The notes below the pieces were generated by a model. The model saw only the letters and a list, made by a program, of their open reading frames with translations. It was not told where the DNA came from and searched no databases. A DNA stretch of 64,000 bases from Chitinophagaceae bacterium (GTDB lineage: Bacteria; Bacteroidota; Bacteroidia; Chitinophagales; Chitinophagaceae). Below are positions 50,466 to 58,561 of this stretch, in pieces (position 1 is the first letter of the stretch; every line of letters begins with the position of its first letter). The stretch lies in the NCBI GenBank assembly GCA_016720825.1, contig JADKJV010000003.1:62001-126000 (forward strand), written 5' to 3'. Made by a program: the position numbers and the translations under genes.

Positions 50466-50669
50466 GACTGGAGGGAAGTTACTTGTTTCAGGAATCTTCG
50501 TTGAAAGCACTTTACGATATAAAAATTAGTCATCAATCTGTCTTGAATCATTAGCACACCTGCCTGCCGGCAGGCACATTTCCACATTTTCATATTCCCA
50601 CATTAGCAAATTAGCACATTTTCACATTTCCATATTTTCACATTGGCGAATTGACACATTGGCACATTG
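50466..50669. repeat. Family C repeat with a 16-bp perfect palindrome
   Basis: 50551-50665 is a run of CACATTNN units (GCACATTTCCACATTTTC, CCCACATTAGCAAATTAGC, CACATTGGCACATTG), the inverse orientation of that at 26220. A perfect palindrome TGCCTGCCGGCAGGCA lies at 50561-50576. Confidence 0.7.
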
Positions 50670-52820
50670 TCACATTCTTTTCAGTAAAATCTTCTTCTGC
50701 GTAAAATTATAAGCCGCATCAATCATCTCCACCAGCTTACTCCAGTCTTCTTTCTTCACTACAGCCTGTTTGTATAATTTCTTAACCAGGATACTCAGTT
50801 TGTTGCCTTCCACAGTAGCCATCACGGCAAATGTACCCACGGAGTTTTCAAGGTTCATATTCAGATTGCTTACACCAACGGCCTTGTATCCGTCGGGGAT
50901 GGTGAAGTTGATCACATTGCGCAGGCTGCGCGGGTAACTCATGGATGCATCGAGTTCACGGGTGCGTTCATCACTGTTGATAAACAGCTGGTCGCCGATG
51001 AGCGCGGGCACGGATACGAGTAAATCTTTGCCTGCAATCTTCACCATGTCTGCCAGTTCAAATTTGCTGGTATAATTCAGCTCCTGTTTCCGCCAGGTGC
51101 GGCCATCAGCATTTAATGTGAATTCAGTGTATTTGCTGATATTATCGTAATCATCTTCAAATGTCTTTTTCATGTACTCGAGCTTGCGCACCTTATCTTC
51201 TTTTTTGCGCTCACGCAGCTTCTCTTCATAACTCTCCAGCACAGCGCCTTTCAGGCTGGCCCGGAGATCATCTTCGCCGCCATAACTCCGGTAATCATCA
51301 TCAAATGCAGTTGTGTAAATCAGCGCCTGGGTGTTGTAACTGGCTTTGCTCATGCCCGTAATCGCCTTCTGGTGTATCACATGCATGGTCCGGCTGGCCG
51401 TATCCAGCGTGGCATCAATGGTATTGGTAGTGATATTCTCATCCGGTGTGCTGCCATTGATGGTAACGGGTGTTGCCGTCGGGTTTTTCCCGAGGGAAAT
51501 GATATAAGCGGGTGTGCCCAGGAATTCCTCTTTCATGTCGTATGGATTCGAAAACGGCGTTGCATTGAACACAAATTTTCCTTTCACACGCACCATCCAT
51601 TCGGGTTCGGTGCGGAAAATAATATTCTCCGGACGGGTCAGGTTATTGGGAGTCGTTACCACCAGGTCATACGGGATTTTGCGCAGGTCAAGGCATTGGG
51701 TAAAACAACTCGCAAATACCTCGCTGGAAATACCATTGGCTTTGAAAAATGAAATATGGCGGAGGATATAATAGCTCTTGTAAATGTATTCGTCCTCTTT
51801 CAGGTCAGAAGCACCAATTTGTTTGAGATAAGCTTTCGCCAGGTTGTAATAATAAGAACCATCCAGCCGGCTGTATTGCAAATTCATTTTACGGGCCAGT
51901 TCATCCGGACTGATATTTTTTTTCAATTCCCCTTTATCACCAATGAATAAATCAGATTTATTCTCCACCCTGGAAAATACGATCTGGAATTTCACCATCG
52001 GCAGTTCCACAAAACTGTTTACCCACCTCGTATCACTGAGTTTTTCCCGGTTGCGGTCTTCCCAGGAGTAATCCGTATTCCCATTACCGGTTTCCTTAAA
52101 TTCTGGCGCACCCATAGTTGATTTGGAATTGACAAACGATTTATCATCTGTGTCAATTTCAAATTTCTGGCTCATCACCGGGTACTCACGGGTGCAGACA
52201 TAATATATCGGGTCAAATTCAATAAAACTCATTTTCTTCACCGTGTTGTCATCATAGAAAATGGTGCCATAATCAATAATATCACCGGGGTCAAGACCGG
52301 GAATGGCGAGTTTATAATAAATAACACGGCTCTTGCTCTTGTCGTAATACGTGCTCGCCTTGCCGATATAAGGTGCAAAAGTGGAGGGGACATCCGAGGC
52401 GTCTTCCACATAAATGGCATTGCGCAATGAAACATCCTGCACCGTTCCGTCGGGCTTGATCACTTTAAAGCCGGCGCCGTCATTGGAAGAACCGATCCGG
52501 AAATACACATACGAGTAACTGTTCACCGCATCCCGGTCGTTCAGTTTAATCCTGCGGTGCGTGATTTCATATACGGCCAGTTTGGATGCATCCTTGTCGA
52601 AACTGAACCGGGTTTTCTGCGCAATGATCACACCGCTTTCTTCTTTCCACTTGTCGGGTGTATTCGTCGCAGCAAAATCAGGATCATTGTCTGTCCAGAT
52701 CTGCTTCATATTGCCGGCTATACTTTCCAGTTTGGAAGGGCTGAAAGTGCCTTCATCATCCTGTGCAAAAACAGGAAAACAAACCAGCACAAGCAGTATC
52801 GAAAAAAATATCGTTTTCAT
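50670..52820 (-). CDS. DUF3857-domain protein, transglutaminase-like fold without the catalytic Cys context
   Basis: About 716 residues with a Sec signal (MKTIFFSILLVLVCFPVFAQ, ATG at 52820). It begins with a DUF3857 region (KEESGVIIAQKTRFSFDKDA, YEITHRRIKLNDRDAVNSYS, IDYGTIFYDDN), like the gene upstream. The region aligned to transglutaminase reads ILRHISFFKANGISSEVFASCF and TQCLDLRKIPYDLVVTTPNN; the GDC(K/x) catalytic cysteine motif of its neighbour is not visible. It probably acts as a non-catalytic partner. It follows the first gene by about 14 bases, so it is cotranscribed. Confidence 0.8.
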   Translation of the reverse strand: MKTIFFSILLVLVCFPVFAQDDEGTFSPSKLESIAGNMKQIWTDNDPDFAATNTPDKWKEESGVIIAQKTRFSFDKDASKLAVYEITHRRIKLNDRDAVNSYSYVYFRIGSSNDGAGFKVIKPDGTVQDVSLRNAIYVEDASDVPSTFAPYIGKASTYYDKSKSRVIYYKLAIPGLDPGDIIDYGTIFYDDNTVKKMSFIEFDPIYYVCTREYPVMSQKFEIDTDDKSFVNSKSTMGAPEFKETGNGNTDYSWEDRNREKLSDTRWVNSFVELPMVKFQIVFSRVENKSDLFIGDKGELKKNISPDELARKMNLQYSRLDGSYYYNLAKAYLKQIGASDLKEDEYIYKSYYILRHISFFKANGISSEVFASCFTQCLDLRKIPYDLVVTTPNNLTRPENIIFRTEPEWMVRVKGKFVFNATPFSNPYDMKEEFLGTPAYIISLGKNPTATPVTINGSTPDENITTNTIDATLDTASRTMHVIHQKAITGMSKASYNTQALIYTTAFDDDYRSYGGEDDLRASLKGAVLESYEEKLRERKKEDKVRKLEYMKKTFEDDYDNISKYTEFTLNADGRTWRKQELNYTSKFELADMVKIAGKDLLVSVPALIGDQLFINSDERTRELDASMSYPRSLRNVINFTIPDGYKAVGVSNLNMNLENSVGTFAVMATVEGNKLSILVKKLYKQAVVKKEDWSKLVEMIDAAYNFTQKKILLKRM

Positions 52821-52842
52821 CATAGTCAAATCTTTGATCGGG

Positions 52843-54780
52843 TCAGGGTTTTTTAATCAGTACCAGGTTGCTGTTGAAATCTTTCAGCTTGCGGGTGAAT
52901 GCACGCCAGTTTTCAAAATCGGTTTTCCGGATCCGGTCAGAATTAAATGACAGCGTTTTTTTGAAAACAACTTTGTTGCCGGTGTTTGTATATGAAGCGT
53001 TCACGCCATAATCTGTTGCCTGCTCATTCAGCGTGGCAGGCATACTAACCACTTTATAACCGGCAGGTAAAACCAGTTCTGTTTCATCCTGCGACGTATA
53101 ACTTGCATGCAGCGAATAGTCCTGCTGGCGGGTGCTGTCGGGAATAATGCCTTTTAAATTCTCCGGGAAGAAATCAATCCCCACATAAATATCCTTATCC
53201 TCTGTAATCACATAATTGGAGAGGTCAATATCGCCTTCAATCACCACCGGGATTTCGCGGTTGTTGAAATCTGAGGTCTTTACCTGGCTTACCGTCAGGT
53301 TGCGGTTCCCGAATTCCAGGAAACGGCTCACCAGTTTCTTGCGGTCATCTGCAGGCAGGTCCTGGTAAAACTGGTGGAAATTGGTTCTTTCCTCCCCGGT
53401 GAGCGTCACTTTTACATGGCCGGTGAGTATATTATCTTTCAGCTGGAAACTGGTTTGGGTAAGCACTTTGCTTTTTTCCTTGTCCTGCACCGGTATTGTT
53501 TTCACTTCATATTTATCTCCTTTGCCGATCAGCACTTCCTTGCCTTGTATCCGCCAGGCATTTTCACCAAACGGTACAAATTTCTCTGTGCCGTCCAGGA
53601 AATATTCTTTGCCGCCAAGCACCACCGTACAGATACAGTGATTGTCCACTGCCAGCGACGGCAATGAATAGGAATAGGGCAGGTGCCTGGTGCCGATCCA
53701 GGTCATATATGCTTCCAGTCCTGCCAGTTTCAGCATTTCCGTAAGCAGGTTGGCCATGCCCTTGCAGTCGCCGTATTTATATTTGAATACATCCTGCGCG
53801 GGAGCGGGAATAAAACCGGCCAGCCCGTCTTCAAAGGCGATATACCTGATATTATCCTGCACCCAGTAGAAAACCGATTTTACTTTTTCAACATCGGTGG
53901 TTTTGCCTTTGGTGAGTTCGGTTACTTTAGCTTTCAGCTCATCGGGTTTATTGCCGCATTTTTTATAGAGATAATTATACCAGTTATAGAGATCACCTGC
54001 ATCGGCAAATCCTTTTTGTTTATTGCCGTCAATCGTAAATGATTTCACCACTACCACCAGGTGTGGCCAGGTAAAGGCAGCACCAATGGAACGGCTTTCA
54101 TTTTTCATAGCCACCAGGTTGTCGATTTTGTATGTGTATACCGTGGTGTTTTTCTCCTGGGTTTTTGTCTTCTGGATTTTATACCCCGTAAAATTGAATT
54201 CCCGGATATCCAGTTCCAGCCAGTCGGGCACTTTAAACGTAATCGTATGGGTTTTGGCCGGGAACCAGGTGTTGAAATAAACAGAGGTGAGGTATTTGCT
54301 GTCGAAGTATTTTTTCTCAGATTCCACTCTCGTTACATCCCCGTATCCGGAGAAGCCGATGTTGAAATATTTCACGCGGCTGTCATCGGAAAATATATCG
54401 CTGGAACTCGCCGAGCGGTCAATCGCATACCCCACATTGTAATTCTTTTTCATCCCAAACATCCCCTTCATTTTTTCCAGCTGTTTGAAGGAATTGATTT
54501 TGGTAAATGAATTGTAGAAATCGTAATACTGGATGCTGGCTCTTTCCCGCAGGGCGATAAAATTGATGCCGGTGCTGCGGGTAGCGGTTACCACGGGCTG
54601 CTTATCATCCGATTTGCCTTTGTCGAAATTAAATTCCTCCTCAAACAGGGTGGCAGCCACCCGGTCATCGGGGAATACTTTTTTGAGCCGGTTGGCCTCA
54701 AAGATATCATCCTCGTTCTGGGCTATGCCAAACAAGGGAACCAGGAAACACAGAATCAGGATCAGTACGGGGCGGTTCAT
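52843..54780 (-). CDS. DUF3857 protein with intact transglutaminase-like core
   Basis: 645 residues with a Sec signal (ILILCFLVPLFGIA). A DUF3857 beta domain (about 60-250) precedes a transglutaminase core: YKYGDCKGMANLLTEMLKLA (Cys), LPSLAVDNHCICTVVLGGK (His) and YFLDGTEKFVPFG (Asp). The Cys-His-Asp order fits an active papain-like enzyme. Secreted Bacteroidota members of this family may remodel envelope proteins; the substrate is unknown. First of a two-gene operon with its paralogue. Confidence 0.87.
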   Translation of the reverse strand: MNRPVLILILCFLVPLFGIAQNEDDIFEANRLKKVFPDDRVAATLFEEEFNFDKGKSDDKQPVVTATRSTGINFIALRERASIQYYDFYNSFTKINSFKQLEKMKGMFGMKKNYNVGYAIDRSASSSDIFSDDSRVKYFNIGFSGYGDVTRVESEKKYFDSKYLTSVYFNTWFPAKTHTITFKVPDWLELDIREFNFTGYKIQKTKTQEKNTTVYTYKIDNLVAMKNESRSIGAAFTWPHLVVVVKSFTIDGNKQKGFADAGDLYNWYNYLYKKCGNKPDELKAKVTELTKGKTTDVEKVKSVFYWVQDNIRYIAFEDGLAGFIPAPAQDVFKYKYGDCKGMANLLTEMLKLAGLEAYMTWIGTRHLPYSYSLPSLAVDNHCICTVVLGGKEYFLDGTEKFVPFGENAWRIQGKEVLIGKGDKYEVKTIPVQDKEKSKVLTQTSFQLKDNILTGHVKVTLTGEERTNFHQFYQDLPADDRKKLVSRFLEFGNRNLTVSQVKTSDFNNREIPVVIEGDIDLSNYVITEDKDIYVGIDFFPENLKGIIPDSTRQQDYSLHASYTSQDETELVLPAGYKVVSMPATLNEQATDYGVNASYTNTGNKVVFKKTLSFNSDRIRKTDFENWRAFTRKLKDFNSNLVLIKKP

Positions 54781-54826
54781 GCGGGGGAATTATAGATAGC
54801 AATTTATTGATTTAGTGCATAAGATT

Positions 54827-54914
54827 TTACCACAAAGGGCACAAAGCTCAAACAAAGGCCACAAGGTACATTTCCTTGGTGCCCTTTGTTTAACCTTTGT
54901 GCCCTTTGTGGTTA
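54827..54914. repeat. Family B palindrome, about 88 bp
   Basis: ACCACAAAGGGCACAAAG at 54829-54846 pairs with its exact complement CTTTGTGCCCTTTGTGGT at 54895-54912; the inner part pairs AAACAAAGG-CACAAGG with CCTTGG-CCCTTTGTTT. It is a near-perfect hairpin between the divergent DUF3857 and korA genes, with the same ACCACAAAGGGCACAAAG core as 36208-36302. Confidence 0.9.
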
Positions 54915-55023
54915 GTTTTTCATGATTTTCACTTCCGGTTTAAATGACGAAAATCAGTTGTCTTCCCCTGCAATAAAAAGCCCATTAAGTGTTAATTTCG
55001 CAGGATTATAATCTGAAACAAAC

Positions 55024-56876
55024 ATGACCAGAAAAAAGCAAGTTGTAAATGATGTAGTCATCAAATTTGCCGGCGATAGTGGTGACGGTATGCAGCTGAC
55101 AGGCAGCCAGTTCACTAATAATACGGCCCTGATGGGTATCGACCTGGCAACCTTCCCCGATTTCCCGGCTGAGATCCGGGCTCCCCAGGGTACCATCCCC
55201 GGTGTGAGCGGTTTCCAGCTCCGTTTCTCTTCCGACCGGGTATTTACCCCCGGCGATGCCTGTGATGTGCTCGTGGCTATGAATGCCGCAGCCCTGAAAA
55301 CCAACCTCACTGCCCTGAAAAAAGGCGGTAAAATCATTGCCAACACAGATGGTTTTGACGCCAAAAACCTGCGCCTGGCCAATTATCCGGAAGGCGAAAA
55401 TCCCCTGGAAAATGACAGCCTGAGCAGCTATGAGGTGATCAAAATGGATGTGACCAAAATGACCCGCGAAGCCCTGAAGGAAATCACGATGGGTATGAAG
55501 GAAAAAGATCGGGCCAAAAACATGTTTGTTCTCGGATTCCTCTATTGGATGTATAACAGGGATATGGATAACACCATCTCCTTCCTGAAAGATAAATTCG
55601 GCAAGAAGCCTGAAATCTTCGAGAGCAATGTAAAAGCCCTCCAGGCAGGTTATAACTACGGCGATACCACGGAAACTTTCACAACTACCTATGCCGTGGA
55701 GAAAGCCAAAATGATCCCCGGTAATTACCGTTCGATCATGGGTAACCAGGCCATTGCACTGGGACTGATTGCGGCTTCACAAAAAAGTGGTCTTCCCTTG
55801 TTCCTCGGTTCTTATCCCATCACACCGGCTTCTGATATCTTACATGAATTAAGCAAGTATAAGAATTTCGGTGTACGCACTTTCCAGGCTGAAGATGAAA
55901 TCGCAGCCATTGCCTCCACTATTGGTGCTTCTTATGGAGGATCCATGGGCGTTACAACCACTTCTGGTCCCGGTATGGCCCTGAAAGCAGAAGCCATGGG
56001 ACTGGCCGTGATGCTGGAAATCCCCCTGGTGATTGTAAACGTTCAGCGTGGTGGTCCTTCAACCGGTCTGCCAACCAAAACGGAACAAAGTGACCTCCTC
56101 CAGGCATATTATGGCAGGAACGGTGAATGCCCGATGCCGGTAATCGCTTCTTCCACACCTGCTGATTGTTTTGATGTGGCGTATGAAGCGGCCCGTATTT
56201 CTGTTCAGCACATGACACCTGTGATTTTGCTGAGTGACGGTTATATTGCCAACGGTGCTGAACCCTGGCTCTATCCCCAGTCAGCTGACCTGCAACCCAT
56301 CCCGGTTTCCTTCAAAAAAGAAAAAGGCGAAGACGAAGAAAAATACCTGCCGTATAAAAGAGATGAGAAACTGGCCCGCCCTGGGCGATTCCCGGAACAC
56401 CGGGTCTCGAACACCGGATCGGTGGTATTGAAAAACAAAATATCACGGGTAATGTAAACTACGAACCCGAGAACCACCAACTGATGATCAACATCCGCCA
56501 GGCCAAGGTTGACAAGATTGCTGACTACATTCCGAAACAACAACTCGACAGCGGTCCCGAAAAAGGAAAAATCCTGGTACTCGGCTGGGGCTCTACGTAT
56601 GGCGCTATCAAATCTGCCGTGAGTGAATTGCAGGCCCAGGGTCACGCAGTCAGCCACGCCCATGTGCGTTACGTGCGTCCTTTCCCCTCCAACCTCGGTG
56701 AAATCCTGAAAAATTTCGACACCGTACTGATCCCCGAGCTCAACAGCGGTCAACTGATCAAAATCATCCGCGATGTTTATTTCGTGGATGCCAAAGGATA
56801 TAATAAAGTAATGGGTGTGCCTATTACTAAAACAGAACTTGTGACGAAGATTGAAGAGATGTTGAAAGGGAAGTGA
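55024..56876 (+). CDS. korA: 2-oxoacid:ferredoxin oxidoreductase alpha subunit, frameshifted
   Basis: About 617 residues of the fused gamma/alpha type. Residues 1-190 form the gamma domain (VVIKFAGDSGDGMQLTG, APQGTIPGVSGFQLRF); the alpha domain follows with LGSYPITPASDILHELSK, FQAEDEIAAIASTIGASYGG, TTTSGPGMALKAEAMG and GYIANGAEPW. The frame ends early at 56457. A missing C in a three-C run at 56379-56381 restores ARPWAIPGTPGLEHRIGG, joining the 56484-56876 segment (ILVLGWGSTYGAIKSAV). The enzyme oxidises 2-oxoglutarate (or a related 2-oxoacid) to acyl-CoA with reduced ferredoxin. The beta subunit is not adjacent. Confidence 0.93.
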
Positions 56877-56939
56877 TTGTTTGCCAGTTTATGTTAATCC
56901 ACTCCCGAAGCGATTTGAAAGATTTGCTTTGGGGGTGGA

Positions 56940-57185
56940 TTTTTATTTAGGGTTGGAGGTTGAACCCGCGCATTTAGAGTTGGATGTTGGAAGTTGGATG
57001 TTGGAGGTTGAACCCGCGCATTTAGAGTTGGATGTTGGAAGTTGGATGTTGGAGGTTGAACCCGCACATAGAAATTTTCCGACTGTATTGAACCTCTTTC
57101 AGGTTTCAACAAAAACTTTAGGGTTCTATCTAATTTAAAGAACTTCCAACTTCCAACTTCCAACTTCCAACATCCAACATCCAAC
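56940..57185. repeat. Family A repeat containing a 48-bp tandem array
   Basis: Two full copies and a partial copy of a 48-bp unit begin at 56955, 57003 and 57051 (GGAGGTTGAACCCGCGCA then TTTAGAGTTGGATGTTGG). The inverted arm at 57140-57185 is a run of CTTCCAA and CATCCAA heptamers. The 48-bp period encodes 16 residues in frame, which creates a false repeated peptide. Confidence 0.85.
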
Positions 57186-57222
57186 CAAAAAAAAAGCCCC
57201 GCATCTCTCAATGCCGGGCTTC
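57186..57222 (-). terminator. Terminator of the HD-PycTM gene
   Basis: Read on the minus strand, AAGCCCGGCAT - TGAGAG - ATGCGGGGCTT with one mismatch, then nine T. It lies 22 bases past the stop at 57244. Confidence 0.85.
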
Positions 57223-57243
57223 TCAAAAAAACTTCTCTAACCG

Positions 57244-58518
57244 TTATCCCGCCGCATACACCTCCGGCTGTGGCAGCACAAACGCCAGTGTAAATGCAAT
57301 GATCGCCAGGATGAGGCCGTACATGAAAATATTATAGGCAATACGGAGAAAGCGGTATTTTTTAGAGAGCACCACCCCCAGGAAATAAGTATCCTTGATG
57401 ATGCTGCCATAAAGATAGTCGCGGTCTTTAAGCAATTCGGTCATAGCCCAGTCGTAATCGTGCAGGTTCATTTTATGGAAATTGCCGAAAAACAGGAGGT
57501 TGGTTCTTTTCTGCTCAATATCTTCCTTAGTGAATGTGCCTGATGTAACATTTGGACGTGTGGCCAGGATGGAAAAGATGATAGTGGTTACACAAACAGC
57601 AACCAGCAGGATCACAGGCAGCTGCAGGTTTTTATACGTTTCAAGCTTGGTGAGCAGGGTGGAGATGATGATGGACAGGATGATCGAGTTCACCGATATC
57701 AGGATATTGGCTTTGGAGTCGGCCATCTGGCTGAGACTGGTTTGCGTTTGTGCCACAATACGGAATACGGTGGCAATACCGCGCTCGGATTCCTTTTCTT
57801 TTTCTTTTTTGCGTTTGGCATCAGCAATCAGCTGCAGTTCTTCCGGACTTTTGTCCTTCTCTTTTTTCTCCTTGTCTTTGGGTTTTTTTTCCTTTTCTTT
57901 TTCCGGTTTCATATCGTTGCTGATTTTGGCTTTGATTTCAGCGAGGTGTGCTTCCTTTACAGGTTGCAGGATTTCCTGGCCGTAGTTGGTGAAATATTTA
58001 TGTCCTTCCAGGAACTGCACATTGCTTTTCCACCACTCTTTTTTGGAGAAATCAGTGCCACCGAATTCCCTGAGTTCTTCCCTCAGTAACCGGGTTTTTT
58101 CTTTAAAGCTGTCGGTGCCCAGGTGAAAAAGATCCGCATCACATATAATCCCTTCGGTGGTATTGGAAGGGGTTTGCGGCATCCGGGTGGCATCAATGCA
58201 TCCCCTTACCCGCTTTTGGATTTCTTCGGAAATGCCTTTTGTCTGCATAAAATCACTGGCCAGCTGGATGCTCACCGTTTCATGGTCACGGGCAATGCCG
58301 CCGGTATAGCCGGTATCATGGAACCAGGCAGCCAGGAACAGGGGAAAACGGTCCTCTTCCGGCAACTGGTAATGGTCAGCCAGCTTTTCACAGGCTGCTA
58401 CCACTTCCCGGGTATGCTGAAGTGTATGAAACTTGATACTTTTACTGAGATTGTTCTGCAGCAGGTCAGTCACATAAGCCTGGGCCTCCTGCAAAACGAT
58501 TAAATCATTTTCAGCCAT
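57244..58518 (-). CDS. HD-domain phosphohydrolase fused to a Pycsar-effector-like (PycTM) membrane domain
   Basis: 424 residues from the ATG at 58518 (MAENDLIVLQEAQAYV). The N-terminal HD domain shows KFHTLQHTREVV (H31, H35), FLAAWFHDTGYTGG (HD at 67-68) and IICDADLFHLG, a metal-dependent phosphohydrolase. A highly charged Lys/Glu linker follows at about 210-255 (KEKEKKPKDKEKKEKDK). The C-terminal domain (IATVFRIVAQTQTSLSQMAD, SKANILISVNSIILSIIIST, then helices at VILLVAVCVTTIIFSILA and IAYNIFMYGLILAIIAFTLA) matches the transmembrane effector of Pycsar antiphage systems. No pyrimidine cyclase gene lies nearby. It is divergent from the SdiA-regulated gene by 43 bases. Confidence 0.85.
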   Translation of the reverse strand: MAENDLIVLQEAQAYVTDLLQNNLSKSIKFHTLQHTREVVAACEKLADHYQLPEEDRFPLFLAAWFHDTGYTGGIARDHETVSIQLASDFMQTKGISEEIQKRVRGCIDATRMPQTPSNTTEGIICDADLFHLGTDSFKEKTRLLREELREFGGTDFSKKEWWKSNVQFLEGHKYFTNYGQEILQPVKEAHLAEIKAKISNDMKPEKEKEKKPKDKEKKEKDKSPEELQLIADAKRKKEKEKESERGIATVFRIVAQTQTSLSQMADSKANILISVNSIILSIIISTLLTKLETYKNLQLPVILLVAVCVTTIIFSILATRPNVTSGTFTKEDIEQKRTNLLFFGNFHKMNLHDYDWAMTELLKDRDYLYGSIIKDTYFLGVVLSKKYRFLRIAYNIFMYGLILAIIAFTLAFVLPQPEVYAAG

Positions 58519-58561
58519 GTTATAAAGATAACTTTTGATAAATTTAAACAAAATAAGAAGA

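Noticed and set aside
56955..57065. CRISPR-like array of regular repeats
   Set aside because: The units are contiguous with no unique spacers, and they continue into the family A heptamer repeat. No cas genes are visible.
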